Shown: positions 29,580 to 42,332, numbered from the stretch's first letter. The stretch is 64,000 nucleotides of DNA from Pseudonocardia lacus (GCF_018531445.1 NZ_JAHDTH010000020.1:1-64000), one strand, 5' to 3'. Numbers and translations are program-made. The notes: generated by a model not told the origin, from the sequence alone.

Positions 29580-30773
29580 GTGGCGAAGGCGAAGTTCGAG
29601 CGGACCAAGCCGCACGTCAACATCGGCACGATCGGTCACATCGACCACGGCAAGACCACGCTGACGGCGGCCATCACCAAGGTCCTGCACGACAAGTACC
29701 CGACCCTGAACAAGGCGTCGGCGTTCGACCAGATCGACAAGGCTCCCGAGGAGCGCCAGCGCGGCATCACGATCTCGATCGCGCACGTCGAGTACGAGAC
29801 CGAGAAGCGCCACTACGCGCACGTCGACTGCCCCGGGCACGCCGACTACATCAAGAACATGATCACCGGTGCGGCGCAGATGGACGGCGCCATCCTGGTG
29901 GTCGCGGCCACCGACGGCCCGATGCCGCAGACCCGCGAGCACGTGCTGCTGGCCCGCCAGGTCGGTGTGCCCTACATCGTGGTCGCGCTGAACAAGGCCG
30001 ACATGGTCGACGACGAGGAGATCCTCGAGCTCGTCGAGCTGGAGGTCCGCGAGCTGCTGTCGTCGCAGAAGTACCCGGGCGACGACCTGCCGATCGTGCG
30101 CGTCTCCGCGCTGAAGGCGCTCGAGGGCGACGCCGAGTGGAGCGAGAAGCTGCTCGGCCTGATGGACGCGGTCGACGAGTCCATCCCGGAGCCGGAGCGC
30201 GACATCGAGAAGCCGTTCCTCATGCCCGTCGAGGACGTCTTCACCATCTCCGGCCGCGGCACCGTGGTCACCGGTCGCATCGAGCGCGGCATCGTGAAGG
30301 TCAACGAGGAGGTGGAGATCGTGGGTATCCGCGAGCCCTCCTTCAAGACCGTCACGACCTCGATCGAGATGTTCAAGAAGTTCCTGGACCAGGGCCAGGC
30401 CGGCGACAACGCCGCCCTGCTGCTGCGCGGCGTCAAGCGCGAGCAGGTCGAGCGCGGCATGGTCGTCACCAAGCCGGGCACGACCACCCCGCACACCGAG
30501 TTCGAGGCGCAGGTCTACATCCTGTCCAAGGACGAGGGCGGCCGCCACACGCCGTTCTTCAACAACTACCGCCCGCAGTTCTACTTCCGCACCACGGACG
30601 TGACGGGCGTCGTGACCCTGCCCAGCGGCACCGAGATGGTCATGCCGGGCGACAACACCAAGATGAGCGTGAAGCTGATCCAGCCCATCGCCATGGAGGA
30701 GGGCCTGCAGCTGGCCATCCGCGAGGGTGGTCGGACCGTGGGCGCCGGCCAGGTCACCAAGATCATCAAGTAG
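29580..30773 (+). CDS. tuf: Elongation factor Tu
   Basis: 397 residues from GTG 29580 after AGGAGG. GTPase motifs: [14 protein letters not shown] (G1), [20 protein letters not shown] (G3) and NKADMVDD (G4). Domains II and III end with [15 protein letters not shown]. It delivers aminoacyl-tRNA to the ribosome. Last gene of the str operon; only one tuf is in the window. Confidence 0.98.
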   Translation: MAKAKFERTKPHVNIGTIGHIDHGKTTLTAAITKVLHDKYPTLNKASAFDQIDKAPEERQRGITISIAHVEYETEKRHYAHVDCPGHADYIKNMITGAAQMDGAILVVAATDGPMPQTREHVLLARQVGVPYIVVALNKADMVDDEEILELVELEVRELLSSQKYPGDDLPIVRVSALKALEGDAEWSEKLLGLMDAVDESIPEPERDIEKPFLMPVEDVFTISGRGTVVTGRIERGIVKVNEEVEIVGIREPSFKTVTTSIEMFKKFLDQGQAGDNAALLLRGVKREQVERGMVVTKPGTTTPHTEFEAQVYILSKDEGGRHTPFFNNYRPQFYFRTTDVTGVVTLPSGTEMVMPGDNTKMSVKLIQPIAMEEGLQLAIREGGRTVGAGQVTKIIK

Positions 30774-30830
30774 GACCCCCCGGGTCGAGGCTGCCCACCG
30801 CGGTGTGGCATCCTTGACGGGTTGCGCGTA

Positions 30831-30869
30831 CAGGTGGGCGCACGCGGATGTTTCGTGTGCGCCCACCTG
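30831..30869 (+). terminator. Hairpin terminator after tuf
   Basis: CAGGTGGGCGCAC and GTGCGCCCACCTG are exact complements (13 bp), with an inner CG/CG pair and a short A/T-containing loop. It starts 57 bp after tuf and separates the str and S10 transcripts. Confidence 0.75.
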
Positions 30870-30940
30870 GGCGCCAGCCCCCGAGCACAGTGACCCCCCA
30901 GGGGGCACGGGTGATCCGGGGAGGGGTCTGAGGGTCGGTT

Positions 30941-30958
30941 GCGACACGCCCGACCTCG
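30941..30958 (+). promoter_or_regulatory. 18-nt leader element shared with rpsL
   Basis: Exact copy of the sequence at 26392-26409, here 115 nt upstream of rpsJ. GGTCGG just before it can pair with the CCGACC inside it, forming a small hairpin. The remaining 30870-31073 must contain the S10 promoter, which I could not place with confidence. Confidence 0.7.
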
Positions 30959-31073
30959 TGGACCGGCGCCACCTTGGACGGTACGGCCGAGCACAGCTCG
31001 GTGGCGACCACCTGTGCGCGTCACCCGGAGCATCCGTCAACGAGCGGCAGGAAGAGAAGGACGACCGACGACC

Positions 31074-31379
31074 ATGGCGGGACAGAAGATCCGCATCAGG
31101 CTGAAGGCCTATGACCACGAGGCCATCGACGCCTCCGCGCGCAAGATCGTCGAGACGGTCACCCGCACGGGTGCGCGGGTCGTCGGGCCCGTGCCGCTGC
31201 CGACGGAGAAGAACGTCTACTGCGTCATCCGCTCGCCGCACAAGTACAAGGACTCGCGCGAGCACTTCGAGATGCGCACCCACAAGCGGCTGATCGACAT
31301 CCTCGACCCGACGCCGAAGACGGTCGACGCGCTCATGCGCATCGACCTGCCGGCCTCGGTCGACGTGAACATCCAGTAG
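31074..31379 (+). CDS. rpsJ: 30S ribosomal protein S10 / NusE
   Basis: 101 residues from ATG 31074. Motifs: [40 protein letters not shown] and [21 protein letters not shown]10 is part of the 30S head and, as NusE, contacts the NusG KOW domain to couple transcription and translation. It opens the S10-spc supercluster. Confidence 0.98.
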   Translation: MAGQKIRIRLKAYDHEAIDASARKIVETVTRTGARVVGPVPLPTEKNVYCVIRSPHKYKDSREHFEMRTHKRLIDILDPTPKTVDALMRIDLPASVDVNIQ

Positions 31380-31390
31380 GGCTTGGACTG

Positions 31391-32041
31391 ATGACCGAGA
31401 GGCAGATCACCGGGATCCTGGGCACCAAGCTCGGGATGACCCAGGTCTTCGACGAGAACAACCGGGTGGTTCCCGTCACCGTGGTCCAGGCGGGCCCGAA
31501 CGTGGTGACGCAGGTCCGCACCCCCGAGAAGGACGGCTACCGCGCCGTCCAGCTCGCCTTCGGCGCGATCGACCCGCGCAAGGTGAACAAGCCGCGCACC
31601 GGCCACTTCGCGAAGGCCGGCACCACGCCGCGCCGCCACGTCGTCGAGCTGCGCACCTCCGACGCCGGCGAGTACGAGGTCGGCCAGGAGATCGGCGCCG
31701 ACGTCTTCGCCGCCGGCGCGCTGGTCGACATCGTCGGCACCAGCAAGGGCAAGGGCACCGCGGGTGTCATGAAGCGCCACGGCTTCAAGGGCCTCGGCGC
31801 CAGCCACGGCACCCAGCGCAAGCACCGCTCGCCGGGTTCCATCGGCGGCTGCGCCACCCCGGGCCGGGTCTTCAAGGGCCTGCGCATGGCCGGTCGGATG
31901 GGCAACGCCCGCACGACCACCCAGAACCTCACCGTGCACGGCGTCGACTCCAGCAACGGGCTGCTGCTCATCAAGGGTGCCGTCCCCGGCCCCAAGGGCG
32001 GCCTGCTGCTGGTCAAGAGTGCCGCGAAGGGTGGTGCCTGA
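31391..32041 (+). CDS. rplC: 50S ribosomal protein L3
   Basis: 216 residues. The N-terminus [18 protein letters not shown] and the internal [20 protein letters not shown] loop (reaching the peptidyl transferase centre) are conserved. It starts 11 bp after rpsJ and ends 2 bp before rplD. Confidence 0.98.
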   Translation: MTERQITGILGTKLGMTQVFDENNRVVPVTVVQAGPNVVTQVRTPEKDGYRAVQLAFGAIDPRKVNKPRTGHFAKAGTTPRRHVVELRTSDAGEYEVGQEIGADVFAAGALVDIVGTSKGKGTAGVMKRHGFKGLGASHGTQRKHRSPGSIGGCATPGRVFKGLRMAGRMGNARTTTQNLTVHGVDSSNGLLLIKGAVPGPKGGLLLVKSAAKGGA

Positions 32042-32043
32042 GC

Positions 32044-32961
32044 ATGACCACCAGCCTGGAGAAGAAGAGCTCCGTCGAGCTCCCCGAGCACGTCTTCGAC
32101 GTGCCCGCGAACATCCCGCTGATGCACCAGGTCGTCACCGCCCAGCTGGCGGCGGCCCGCCAGGGCACGCACTCCACCAAGACCCGCGGTGACGTCCGCG
32201 GCGGTGGCAAGAAGCCCTACCGGCAGAAGGGCACCGGACGCGCCCGCCAGGGCTCGACCCGCGCGCCGCAGTTCACCGGTGGTGGCGTGGTCCACGGGCC
32301 GCAGCCCCGCGACTACTCGCAGAAGACCCCCAAGAAGATGAAGGCCGCCGCCCTCCGCGGCGCGCTGTCCGACCGCGCCCGCCACGGCCTCGTGCACGTG
32401 GTCCCGGGCCTGGTCGACGGCGAGACCCCGTCGACCAAGAAGGCGCGCACCGCCCTGGTCGACCTGGTCGGTGCCGACGTCCGCGCGCTGGTCGTGCTGG
32501 GTCGCGAGGACGTGGTCAGCTGGCTGAGCCTGCGCAACCTGCCCACCGTGCACCTCATCGAGCCGGGCCAGCTCAACACCTACGACGTGCTCGTCAACGA
32601 CGTCGTCGTGTTCACCGAGGACGCGCTGAACGACTTCCTCGAGGGCCCCATCGGGACCCCGGGCAAGCGGTCGGCGAAGGCCTCCGCCCGCGAGGGTGAG
32701 GTCGTCGAGGGCACGGAGACCAAGTACGGCTCGCAGAGCCACGCGCCGCTGGCCGACGGTTCGCAGCCGGAGGGCTTCCCGGTCAAGGGCAACGAGGACT
32801 CGATGCTCTACCACGTGCCGGGCAGCTCGTTCTACGCGCGCACCGTCGCCGAGGTGTGGTTCACCGACGCCGAGGCGGCCGAAGCGGCGGGGTTCTCCCT
32901 GCCGCCGTCCCAGCGCGCCGAGAAGAAGGCCGCTGACCAGATCACGGAGGAGGAGGAATGA
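32044..32961 (+). CDS. rplD: 50S ribosomal protein L4 with C-terminal sunset-like extension
   Basis: 305 residues; ordinary L4 is about 200-225. Residues 1-205 are a complete L4, including the extended loop [20 protein letters not shown] that lines the exit tunnel. After a linker (206-227) comes an added module at about 228-288, with core [22 protein letters not shown] and EAAEAAGF, then an acidic Lys/Glu tail. The same module ends L17 at 57641-57826; 31 of 41 core residues are identical. The module resembles what annotators call a sunset domain; its role is unknown. The reading frame is clean and the stop overlaps the rplW ATG (ATGA), so it is not an assembly artefact of readthrough. Confidence 0.95.
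   Translation: MTTSLEKKSSVELPEHVFDVPANIPLMHQVVTAQLAAARQGTHSTKTRGDVRGGGKKPYRQKGTGRARQGSTRAPQFTGGGVVHGPQPRDYSQKTPKKMKAAALRGALSDRARHGLVHVVPGLVDGETPSTKKARTALVDLVGADVRALVVLGREDVVSWLSLRNLPTVHLIEPGQLNTYDVLVNDVVVFTEDALNDFLEGPIGTPGKRSAKASAREGEVVEGTETKYGSQSHAPLADGSQPEGFPVKGNEDSMLYHVPGSSFYARTVAEVWFTDAEAAEAAGFSLPPSQRAEKKAADQITEEEE
32725..32904 (+). other. Sunset-like module fused to L4 (residues 228-287)
   Basis: The encoded segment runs from [12 protein letters not shown] through the 41-residue core (247-287). It is paralogous to the tail of L17. Synonymous differences between the two DNA copies show that they are not a very recent duplicate. Confidence 0.8.
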
Positions 32962-33257
32962 TCCCGGATCCGCGGGACATCCTGCTCGCGCCGGTGGTCT
33001 CGGAGAAGAGCTACGGCCTGCTCGAGGAGCGGCAGTACACCTTCGTCGTGCACCCCGACGCGAACAAGACCCAGATCAAGATCGCGGTCGAGAAGGTGTT
33101 CGGCGTCAAGGTGCTCAGCGTGAACACCCTGAACCGCCCCGGGAAGCGCAAGCGCTCCCGCACCGGCTACGGGAAGCGCAAGGACACCAAGCGCGCGATC
33201 GTCACGCTCTCCCAGGAGAGCCGGACGATCGACGTGTTCGGCGGCCGGGCGAGCTGA
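32958..33257 (+). CDS. rplW: 50S ribosomal protein L23
   Basis: 99 residues. Contains [23 protein letters not shown] and [17 protein letters not shown]23 lies at the tunnel exit and is the docking site for trigger factor and SRP. Its ATG overlaps the stop of the extended rplD by 4 nt, so coupling is preserved despite the L4 extension. Confidence 0.98.
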   Translation: MIPDPRDILLAPVVSEKSYGLLEERQYTFVVHPDANKTQIKIAVEKVFGVKVLSVNTLNRPGKRKRSRTGYGKRKDTKRAIVTLSQESRTIDVFGGRAS

Positions 33258-33268
33258 GGGGCTGACCA

Positions 33269-34102
33269 ATGGGCATCCGCAAGTACAAGCCGACGACGCC
33301 GGGCCGCCGCGGCTCCAGCGTCTCCGACTTCGCCGAGATCACCCGGTCCACGCCGGAGAAGTCGCTGATCCGCCCCCTGCACAGCAAGGGCGGTCGCAAC
33401 GTGCACGGGCGGGTCACCACCCGGCACCAGGGCGGTGGGCACAAGCGCGCCTACCGGCTGATCGACTTCCGGCGCAACGACAAGGACGGGGTGCCGGCCA
33501 AGGTCGCGCACATCGAGTACGACCCGAACCGCACCTCGCGGATCGCGCTGCTGCACTACGCCGACGGCGAGAAGCGCTACATCATCGCGCCGGCCCGGCT
33601 CAAGCAGGGCGACCGCGTCGAGTCGGGGCCGCGCGCGGACATCAAGGTGGGCAACAACCTGCCGCTGCGCAACATCCCGACCGGCACCGTGGTGCACGCG
33701 ATCGAGCTCCGCCCCGGTGGCGGCGCCAAGATCGCCCGCTCGGCGGGCGCCGGCGTCCAGCTGGTCGCCAAGGACGGGCCGTACGCGCAGCTGCGCATGC
33801 CGTCCGGCGAGATCCGCAACGTCGACGTGCGCTGCCGCGCCACCGTCGGCGAGGTCGGCAACGCCGAGCACTCCAACATCAACTGGGGCAAGGCGGGCCG
33901 CATGCGGTGGAAGGGCAAGCGCCCGACCGTCCGCGGTGTCGCCATGAACCCGGTCGACCACCCGCACGGTGGTGGTGAGGGCAAGACCTCCGGTGGTCGC
34001 CACCCGGTCAACCCCGCGGGCAAGCCAGAGGGCCGCACCCGCCGCACCAAGCCGTCCGACAAGTTGATCGTCCGCCGCCGGCGTACCGGCAAGAAGCGCT
34101 GA
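33269..34102 (+). CDS. rplB: 50S ribosomal protein L2
   Basis: 277 residues. Contains the conserved [22 protein letters not shown] stretch near the peptidyl transferase centre, with the key His in DHPHGGG. Normal length; 11 bp after rplW. Confidence 0.98.
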   Translation: MGIRKYKPTTPGRRGSSVSDFAEITRSTPEKSLIRPLHSKGGRNVHGRVTTRHQGGGHKRAYRLIDFRRNDKDGVPAKVAHIEYDPNRTSRIALLHYADGEKRYIIAPARLKQGDRVESGPRADIKVGNNLPLRNIPTGTVVHAIELRPGGGAKIARSAGAGVQLVAKDGPYAQLRMPSGEIRNVDVRCRATVGEVGNAEHSNINWGKAGRMRWKGKRPTVRGVAMNPVDHPHGGGEGKTSGGRHPVNPAGKPEGRTRRTKPSDKLIVRRRRTGKKR

Positions 34103-34117
34103 GCAGGGAGGTAACCA

Positions 34118-34399
34118 ATGCCGCGCAGCCTGAAGAAGGGCCCGTTCGTGGACGACCACCTGCTCAAGAAGGTGGACGCCCTCAACGAGTCGGGCAAGAA
34201 GACCGTCATCCGGACCTGGTCCCGTCGGTCCACCATCATCCCCGACATGATCGGCCACACGATCGCGGTGCACGACGGCCGCAAGCACGTGCCGGTCTTC
34301 GTGTCGGACTCGATGGTCGGCCACAAGCTGGGGGAGTTCGCCCCCACGCGGACCTTCCGGGGCCACATCAAGGACGACCGCAAGGCACGTAGGCGCTAG
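34118..34399 (+). CDS. rpsS: 30S ribosomal protein S19
   Basis: 93 residues, [19 protein letters not shown] to [13 protein letters not shown]19 pairs with S13 in the 30S head. GGGAGG precedes its ATG. Confidence 0.98.
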   Translation: MPRSLKKGPFVDDHLLKKVDALNESGKKTVIRTWSRRSTIIPDMIGHTIAVHDGRKHVPVFVSDSMVGHKLGEFAPTRTFRGHIKDDRKARRR

Positions 34400-34428
34400 A
34401 GCGGGTCGGAAGAGCAGAGGAGAGATTC

Positions 34429-34847
34429 ATGGCTGTCACAGCCGAGAGCTCTGCCGCCGCGCCCGTTCGGGCGCGCGCGGTGGCGCGGTACGTGCGCATG
34501 TCGCCGACGAAGGTGCGGCGGGTACTGGCCCTGGTGAAGGGCCGCCCGCTGCAGGAGGCTCTGGACATCCTGCGGTTCTCGCCGCAGGCCGCCGCCGAGC
34601 CGGTCTACAAGGTCATCGCCAGTGCCGCGGCGAATGCCGAGAACAACCTCGACATCGACCGCGACACGCTGGTGGTGTCGATGGTGACCGCCGACGAGGG
34701 CCCGACGCTCAAGCGCATCCGGCCGCGCGCCCAGGGGCGCGCCTACCGGATCCGCAAGCGGACGAGCCACATCACCGCAGAGGTCGAGTCCGTCCCGGAG
34801 AAGTCCGGCGGCCGGGGCGCCCGCGGTGCGAAGGGGAGGGCCCGCTA

Positions 34848-34848
<1 letters not shown>
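34429..34848 (+). CDS. rplV: 50S ribosomal protein L22
   Basis: 139 residues. Contains [18 protein letters not shown] and the C-terminal beta-hairpin [25 protein letters not shown] that lines the exit tunnel and affects macrolide binding. A short Arg/Gly tail ends the protein. One-base overlap with rpsC (TAATG). Confidence 0.98.
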
Positions 34849-35684
<836 letters not shown>

Positions 35685-35687
35685 GCC

Positions 35688-36107
35688 GTGTTCATCCCGC
35701 GCAAGGTCAAGCACCGCAAGCAGCACCGGCCGCACCGCACCGGTGCGTCCACCGGCGGCACGCGCGTCACCTTCGGCGAGTTCGGCATCCAGGCGCTGGA
35801 GCCGGCCTACGTGACGAACCGGCAGATCGAGTCCGCCCGTATCGCCATCAACCGGCACATCCGCCGCGGTGGCAAGGTCTGGATCAACGTCTTCCCGGAC
35901 CGCCCGCTGACCAAGAAGCCGGCCGAGACCCGCATGGGGTCCGGCAAGGGTTCGCCCGAGAAGTGGATCGCGAACGTGAAGCCGGGTCGGGTGCTGTTCG
36001 AGATGAGCTACCCGAACGAGCAGACCGCCCGCGAGGCGCTGCGCCGGGCGATCCACAAGCTGCCCATGAAGTGCCGGATCGTGACCCGTGAGGGTGGTGA
36101 CATCTGA
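35688..36107 (+). CDS. rplP: 50S ribosomal protein L16
   Basis: 139 residues from GTG 35688, 3 bp after rpsC. Starts [19 protein letters not shown] and contains [21 protein letters not shown] and [21 protein letters not shown]16 sits beside the A-site tRNA elbow and the 5S RNA. One-base overlap with rpmC (TGATG). Confidence 0.98.
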   Translation: MFIPRKVKHRKQHRPHRTGASTGGTRVTFGEFGIQALEPAYVTNRQIESARIAINRHIRRGGKVWINVFPDRPLTKKPAETRMGSGKGSPEKWIANVKPGRVLFEMSYPNEQTAREALRRAIHKLPMKCRIVTREGGDI

Positions 36108-36346
36108 TGGCCACGACGACCGCGGCCGAGCTGCGCGAGCTCACCGACGAGGAGCTCACGCTCCGGGTCCGGGAGGCCAAGGAGGAGCTGTTCAACCTCC
36201 GCTTCCAGATGGCGACCGGGCAGCTGGACAACAACCGGCGGCTGCGTACCGTCCGGCACGACATCGCGCGGATCTACACGATCATGCGCGAGCGCGAGCT
36301 GGGCCTCTCGGCCGCCCCCGACGACAACGACGAGGGTGCGGCATGA
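36107..36346 (+). CDS. rpmC: 50S ribosomal protein L29
   Basis: 79 residues: two long helices with [23 protein letters not shown]-type signature (here [15 protein letters not shown]) and [15 protein letters not shown]29 is near the tunnel exit beside L23. Overlaps rpsQ by 4 nt. Confidence 0.97.
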   Translation: MATTTAAELRELTDEELTLRVREAKEELFNLRFQMATGQLDNNRRLRTVRHDIARIYTIMRERELGLSAAPDDNDEGAA

Positions 36347-36609
36347 GTGAGAACGCGACCCGCGGGGAGCGGAAGGTCCGCGAGGGCTACGTCGTGTCCG
36401 ACAAGATGGACAAGACGATCGTGGTCACACTCGAGGACCGCGTGAAGCACCCGCTGTACGGCAAGGTCATCCGCCGGACGAGCAAGGTCAAGGCGCACGA
36501 CGAGGCCAACACGGCCGGCGTCGGCGACCGCGTCCGGCTGATGGAGACCCGCCCGCTGTCGGCCAGCAAGCGCTGGCGGCTGGTGGAGATCCTGGAGAAG
36601 GCGAAGTGA
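36343..36609 (+). CDS. rpsQ: 30S ribosomal protein S17
   Basis: 88 residues. OB-fold with [20 protein letters not shown] and [20 protein letters not shown]. The ATG overlaps the rpmC stop (ATGA) and its own stop overlaps the rplN GTG. Confidence 0.98.
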   Translation: MSENATRGERKVREGYVVSDKMDKTIVVTLEDRVKHPLYGKVIRRTSKVKAHDEANTAGVGDRVRLMETRPLSASKRWRLVEILEKAK

Positions 36610-36974
36610 TCCAGCAGGAGTCGCGGCTGCGCGTCGCCGACAACACCGGTGCCAAGGAGATCCTGTGCATCCGGGTGCTGGGCGGTTCGGCGCGTCGGTA
36701 CGCGGGCATCGGCGACACCATCGTCGCCACCGTGAAGGACGCCATCCCGGCTGCCGGGGTGAAGCGCGGTGACGTGGTCAAGGCCGTCATCGTGCGCACG
36801 GTCAAGGAGCGGCGCCGTCCCGACGGCAGCTACATCCGGTTCGACGAGAACGCCGCTGTGCTGATCAAGGACAACGGTGAGCCGCGGGGTACCCGCATCT
36901 TCGGCCCGGTCGGTCGCGAACTCCGCGACCGCCGGTTCATGAAGATCATCTCGCTGGCCCCGGAGGTGCTCTGA
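36606..36974 (+). CDS. rplN: 50S ribosomal protein L14
   Basis: 122 residues from GTG 36606. Signature: [20 protein letters not shown] and [19 protein letters not shown]14 lies at the subunit interface and binds release/silencing factors. First gene of the spc segment. Confidence 0.98.
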   Translation: MIQQESRLRVADNTGAKEILCIRVLGGSARRYAGIGDTIVATVKDAIPAAGVKRGDVVKAVIVRTVKERRRPDGSYIRFDENAAVLIKDNGEPRGTRIFGPVGRELRDRRFMKIISLAPEVL

Positions 36975-36975
36975 C

Positions 36976-37290
36976 ATGAAGATCAAGAAGGGCGACACCG
37001 TGCAGGTGATCGCCGGCAAGGACAAGGGCGCGAAGGGCAAGGTCATCCACGCCTACCCCGACCGCGACCGGGTCCTGGTCGAGGGCGTGAACCGGATCAA
37101 GAAGCACACCCGGGTCAGCCAGAACCAGCGCGGCGCGCAGTCCGGCGGCATCGTCACGCAGGAGGCCGCGATCCACGTCTCCAACGTGATGCTGGTCGAC
37201 GGCGACGGCAAGCCGACCCGCGTCGGCAAGAAGGTCGGCGAGGACGGCAAGCGCGTGCGGGTCTCCAAGCGTTCCGGGAAGGAGATCTGA
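36976..37290 (+). CDS. rplX: 50S ribosomal protein L24
   Basis: 104 residues, KOW motif [23 protein letters not shown] at the start, then [16 protein letters not shown]. An assembly initiator near the tunnel exit. Follows rplN by 1 bp. Confidence 0.98.
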   Translation: MKIKKGDTVQVIAGKDKGAKGKVIHAYPDRDRVLVEGVNRIKKHTRVSQNQRGAQSGGIVTQEAAIHVSNVMLVDGDGKPTRVGKKVGEDGKRVRVSKRSGKEI

Positions 37291-37292
37291 GC

Positions 37293-37856
37293 ATGACCAC
37301 CACGGAGAAGGTGGCGCCGCGCCTCAAGCAGCGCTACCGCGACGAGATCGCGGGTGAGCTGCGCGAGCAGTTCAAGTACGCGAACGTCATGCAGATCCCG
37401 GGCGTCACCAAGGTCGTCGTCAACATGGGTGTCGGCGACGCCGCCCGCGACGCCAAGCTCATCGACGGCGCCGTGCGCGACCTGGCCACCATCACCGGCC
37501 AGAAGCCGCAGGTCCGCCGGGCCACCAAGTCCATCGCGCAGTTCAAGCTGCGCGAGGGCATGCCGATCGGCGCGAAGGTCACCCTGCGCAACGACCGGAT
37601 GTGGGAGTTCCTCGACCGGCTCCTGACCATCGCCCTGCCCCGCATCCGCGACTTCCGCGGCCTGTCGCCGAACCAGTTCGACGGCCGGGGCAACTACACG
37701 TTCGGCCTCAACGAGCAGTCCATGTTCCACGAGATCGACCCGGACACCATCGACCGTCCGCGCGGCATGGACATCACGGTCGTCACCACCGCCACGACCG
37801 ACGAGGAGGGCCGGGCTCTGCTGCGCAAGCTCGGCTTCCCGTTCAGGGAGGCGTGA
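37293..37856 (+). CDS. rplE: 50S ribosomal protein L5
   Basis: 187 residues. Contains [24 protein letters not shown] and [20 protein letters not shown]5 binds 5S rRNA in the central protuberance. 2 bp after rplX. Confidence 0.98.
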   Translation: MTTTEKVAPRLKQRYRDEIAGELREQFKYANVMQIPGVTKVVVNMGVGDAARDAKLIDGAVRDLATITGQKPQVRRATKSIAQFKLREGMPIGAKVTLRNDRMWEFLDRLLTIALPRIRDFRGLSPNQFDGRGNYTFGLNEQSMFHEIDPDTIDRPRGMDITVVTTATTDEEGRALLRKLGFPFREA

Positions 37857-37859
37857 GTA

Positions 37860-38045
37860 ATGGCCAAGAAGGCTCTGATCATCAAGGCCGCGGCCAAGCC
37901 GAAGTTCAAGGTCCGCGGCTACACCCGGTGCCAGAAGTGCGGCCGCCCGCGCGCCGTGCTGCGCAAGTTCGGCCTGTGCCGGATCTGCGTCCGCGAGATG
38001 GCGCACGCGGGCGAGCTGCCCGGCGTCAGCAAGAGCAGCTGGTAG
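37860..38045 (+). CDS. rpsN: 30S ribosomal protein S14, zinc-binding (type Z)
   Basis: 61 residues with the CxxC...CxxC zinc ribbon (CQKCGRP and CRICVRE, residues 24-43). This is the short zinc form, in contrast to the cysteine-free S18 at 3483. GGAGGC precedes ATG 37860. The 70 bp to rpsH contain no further gene. Confidence 0.98.
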   Translation: MAKKALIIKAAAKPKFKVRGYTRCQKCGRPRAVLRKFGLCRICVREMAHAGELPGVSKSSW

Positions 38046-38115
38046 CTCTCACCAGCACGCCCTCAATCGCCGAAGGCCCCTCCGGGGAACCACGGCGGGA
38101 AAGCAGTGACGTCAC

Positions 38116-38514
38116 ATGACGATGACCGATCCCATCGCAGACATGCTCACGCGTCTGCGCAACGCCAACTCGGCGTACCACGACCAGGTGGTCATGCCGC
38201 ATTCCAAGCTCAAGGTCGCGATCGCTGAGATCCTGCAGCGCGAGGGCTACATCGCGGGCCACCGCACCGAGGACGCCGAGGTCGGCAAGTCCCTGGTCAT
38301 CGAGCTCAAGTACGGGCGCAACCGCGAGCGCAGCATCGCCGGTCTGAAGCGGATCTCGAAGCCGGGCCTGCGGGTCTACGCGAAGTCCACCAGCCTGCCC
38401 CGGGTCCTCGGCGGCCTCGGCATCGCGATCATCTCGACGTCGGGCGGCCTGCAGACCGAGCGCCAGGCGTACAAGAACGGCGTGGGCGGGGAAGTCCTCG
38501 CCTACGTCTGGTGA
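38116..38514 (+). CDS. rpsH: 30S ribosomal protein S8
   Basis: 132 residues. Signature [20 protein letters not shown] and the C-terminal [32 protein letters not shown]8 binds central 16S rRNA and represses the spc operon in E. coli. Two nearby ATGs (38116, 38122) are possible starts. Confidence 0.98.
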   Translation: MTMTDPIADMLTRLRNANSAYHDQVVMPHSKLKVAIAEILQREGYIAGHRTEDAEVGKSLVIELKYGRNRERSIAGLKRISKPGLRVYAKSTSLPRVLGGLGIAIISTSGGLQTERQAYKNGVGGEVLAYVW

Positions 38515-38525
38515 GGGGTTAAAAC

Positions 38526-39065
38526 ATGTCCCGCATCGGGAAGCTGCCCATCACCGTGCCGTCCGGGGTCGACGTGGCCATCGACGGCCGCACGGTGACC
38601 ATCAAGGGACCCAAGGGCACCCTTTCGCACACCGTGATCGAGCCGATCACCGTGGAGCGCGACGACGCCGGCGCCGTCCTGGTCAAGCGACCGGACGACG
38701 AGCGCAAGACGAAGGCCTACCACGGCCTGTCGCGCACGCTGCTCAACAACCTCGTCGTCGGCGTCACCGCCGGCTACGAGAAGAAGCTGGAGATCCACGG
38801 GGTCGGCTACCGCGTGGCGCTGAAGGGCTCCTCGCTGGAGTTCGCGCTCGGGTTCAGCCACCCGGTCGTGATCGAGGCGCCGGAGGGCATCACCTTCACG
38901 GTCGAGACCCCGACCCGGTTCTCGGTCTCCGGCATCGACAAGCAGTTGGTCGGCGAGGTCGCCGCCAACATCCGCAAGCTGCGCAAGCCCGACCCCTACA
39001 AGGGCAAGGGCGTGCGGTACGCCGGCGAGGTCATCCGCCGCAAGGTCGGGAAGACGGGTAAGTGA
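38526..39065 (+). CDS. rplF: 50S ribosomal protein L6
   Basis: 179 residues, [20 protein letters not shown] to the conserved [25 protein letters not shown] end. L6 lies near the sarcin-ricin loop. Normal length; stop 2 bp before the rplR ATG. Confidence 0.98.
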   Translation: MSRIGKLPITVPSGVDVAIDGRTVTIKGPKGTLSHTVIEPITVERDDAGAVLVKRPDDERKTKAYHGLSRTLLNNLVVGVTAGYEKKLEIHGVGYRVALKGSSLEFALGFSHPVVIEAPEGITFTVETPTRFSVSGIDKQLVGEVAANIRKLRKPDPYKGKGVRYAGEVIRRKVGKTGK

Positions 39066-39067
39066 TC

Positions 39068-39481
39068 ATGGCAGACACCACTTCTTCGATCTCGAACGCG
39101 GCCCGCAAGCGGCAGGCCTCCCAGGTCGGGCGCAAGCGCCGGGCCTCGGTCAGCCGCCGCCACGCGCGGCTGCGCAAGAAGGTCGTCGGCTCCGCGGCCC
39201 GCCCGCGGCTGGCGGTCAAGCGCAGCTCGCGCCACATCGTGGTCCAGCTCATCGACGACACCCTCGGCACGACGCTGGCCGCGGCCTCCAGCCTGGAGGC
39301 CGACGTCGCGGCGGTCGACGGCGACAAGAAGGCCCGCGCGGCCAAGGTCGGCGAACTGATCGCCGCCCGCGCCCGCGAGGCGGGCGTCACCGCGGTCGTG
39401 TTCGACCGCGGCGGCAACGACTACCACGGGCGGATCGCGGCGCTGGCCGACGCCGCCCGTGAGGGCGGCCTGGAGTTCTGA
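39068..39481 (+). CDS. rplR: 50S ribosomal protein L18
   Basis: 137 residues from ATG 39068. Contains [20 protein letters not shown] and [27 protein letters not shown], as expected for L18, the 5S rRNA-binding protein. Its TGA overlaps an ATG that starts a 15-codon mini-ORF leading to rpsE. Confidence 0.97.
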   Translation: MADTTSSISNAARKRQASQVGRKRRASVSRRHARLRKKVVGSAARPRLAVKRSSRHIVVQLIDDTLGTTLAAASSLEADVAAVDGDKKARAAKVGELIAARAREAGVTAVVFDRGGNDYHGRIAALADAAREGGLEF

Positions 39482-39528
39482 TGAGCGGCCGCATGTTCCA
39501 GATCAAGCACAGTGAAGGGATCGTCTGA
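39481..39528 (+). other. 15-codon mini-ORF bridging rplR and rpsE
   Basis: ATG 39481 overlaps the rplR stop by one base. The frame reads [15 protein letters not shown] and its TGA overlaps the rpsE ATG by one base (TGATG at both ends). It may be a translational coupling device carrying ribosomes across the 46-nt gap, or chance. The rpsE ribosome binding site (GAAGGGA) lies inside it. Confidence 0.4.
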
Positions 39529-40157
39529 TGCCGGGACGTACACGGCGTGACGGCGGGGGCCCGGGTGGCGGCGACAACCGCGACCGCCGGGACCGCCGGG
39601 ACGGAGGCCGTGGCGGGGCGGCCCAGGACAAGACCCCGTACATCGAGCGGCTGGTCACGATCAACCGCGTGGCCAAGGTCGTCAAGGGCGGTCGGCGCTT
39701 CAGCTTCACCGCCCTGATGATCGTGGGCGACGGCGACGGCCTGGTCGGCGTCGGCTACGGCAAGGCCAAGGAGGTGCCCGCGGCGATCGCCAAGGGTGTG
39801 GAGGAGGCGAAGAAGAACTTCTTCCGCGTCCCCCGCATCGGCGGCACGATCGTCCACCGGGTGCAGGGCGAGGCCGCCGCCGGCGTGGTGCTGCTGCGCC
39901 CGGCGAGCCCCGGTACCGGTGTCATCGCCGGTGGTCCGGTGCGCGCGGTCCTGGAGTGCGCCGGCGTGCACGACGTGCTCTCCAAGAGCCTCGGCAGCGA
40001 CAACGCGATCAACATCGTGCAGGCGACCATCGCCGCGCTGAAGATGATCCAGCGCCCCGAGGAGGTGGCGGCCCGTCGCGGGCTGCCGCTGGAGGACGTC
40101 GCCCCGGCCTCGATGCTGCGCGCCCGTGCGGCCGCGGCGCAGGGGGCGCGTTCGTGA
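39528..40157 (+). CDS. rpsE: 30S ribosomal protein S5
   Basis: 209 residues. A Gly/Arg/Asp-rich N-terminal extension of about 38 residues precedes the S5 core ([44 protein letters not shown]). S5 takes part in decoding accuracy and mRNA entry. Spectinomycin-type loop residues look ordinary. Overlaps rpmD by one base. Confidence 0.98.
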   Translation: MPGRTRRDGGGPGGGDNRDRRDRRDGGRGGAAQDKTPYIERLVTINRVAKVVKGGRRFSFTALMIVGDGDGLVGVGYGKAKEVPAAIAKGVEEAKKNFFRVPRIGGTIVHRVQGEAAAGVVLLRPASPGTGVIAGGPVRAVLECAGVHDVLSKSLGSDNAINIVQATIAALKMIQRPEEVAARRGLPLEDVAPASMLRARAAAAQGARS

Positions 40158-40405
40158 TGGCCACCAAGACCAAGGGCGACGCGAACGACGCCACCGCGCA
40201 GTCCACGCCGGTCAGCGGCACCGTGCTGCGGGTCACCCAGCTGCGCAGCAGCATCGGGTGCAAGCAGAACCAGCGCCAGACGCTGCTCGCGCTGGGCCTG
40301 CGCAAGATCCGGCAGACCCGTGACTGGCCCGACACGCCGCAGGTCCGCGGCATGATCCACACCGTCCGGCACCTCGTGGCGGTGGAGGAGGTCGAGTCGA
40401 AGTGA
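40157..40405 (+). CDS. rpmD: 50S ribosomal protein L30
   Basis: 82 residues. The L30 core ([28 protein letters not shown], then [17 protein letters not shown]) is preceded by about 22 extra Thr/Ala/Lys-rich residues. It is flanked by overlapping rpsE and rplO (GTGA). Confidence 0.97.
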   Translation: MATKTKGDANDATAQSTPVSGTVLRVTQLRSSIGCKQNQRQTLLALGLRKIRQTRDWPDTPQVRGMIHTVRHLVAVEEVESK

Positions 40406-40884
40406 GCGAGAACGACGAGAAGGCGACCACCAAGGTCCGCCCGATCAAGATCCACCACCTGCGTCCGGCCCCCGGCGCGAAGACCGCCAAGACGCGGGTC
40501 GGTCGCGGTGAGGGCGGCAAGGGCGGCAAGACCGCCGGCCGCGGCACCAAGGGCACCAAGGCCCGCAAGACCGTGTCGGCCGCCTTCGAGGGCGGGCAGA
40601 TGCCGCTGCACATGCGGCTGCCCAAGCTCAAGGGCTTCAAGAACCGGTTCCGCGTCGAGTACCAGGTCGTCAACATCGGCGACCTGGCCCAGCTGTTCCC
40701 GTCCGGCGGTACCGTCGGACCGGACGAGCTGGTGGCCGCGGGTGCCGTCCGCCCGCGCAAGCCGGTCAAGGTCCTCGGCGACGGCGACCTCGACGGCATC
40801 GCGCTGACGGTGTCGGCGCACGCCTTCTCCGGCTCCGCCCGCGACAAGATCGCGGCGGCTGGCGGGACCACCACCGAGCTGTAG
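40402..40884 (+). CDS. rplO: 50S ribosomal protein L15
   Basis: 160 residues from GTG 40402. Contains [37 protein letters not shown]-type N-terminus and [20 protein letters not shown]. Last ribosomal gene of the spc segment; a hairpin follows. Confidence 0.98.
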   Translation: MSENDEKATTKVRPIKIHHLRPAPGAKTAKTRVGRGEGGKGGKTAGRGTKGTKARKTVSAAFEGGQMPLHMRLPKLKGFKNRFRVEYQVVNIGDLAQLFPSGGTVGPDELVAAGAVRPRKPVKVLGDGDLDGIALTVSAHAFSGSARDKIAAAGGTTTEL

Positions 40885-40900
40885 TCGGGCCCGTTCGGTG

Positions 40901-40926
40901 CGGGCCGGCGCCATCGCGCCGGCCCG
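40901..40926 (+). terminator. Hairpin terminator between rplO and secY
   Basis: An 11-bp perfect stem, CGGGCCGGCGC with GCGCCGGCCCG, closes the tetraloop CATC. A -10-like TAGAGT at 40951-40956 just after it may start a separate secY-adk-map transcript. Confidence 0.75.
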
Positions 40927-41021
40927 TGCCGTGCGGGTCGCGCTACCGCGTAGAGTCGTTCGGGGCCGCAGCGTTGTGCCAACAGCGCTGGTGAAGCCCA
41001 TCAGTACAGGAGGATCACCGA

Positions 41022-42332
<1,311 letters not shown>

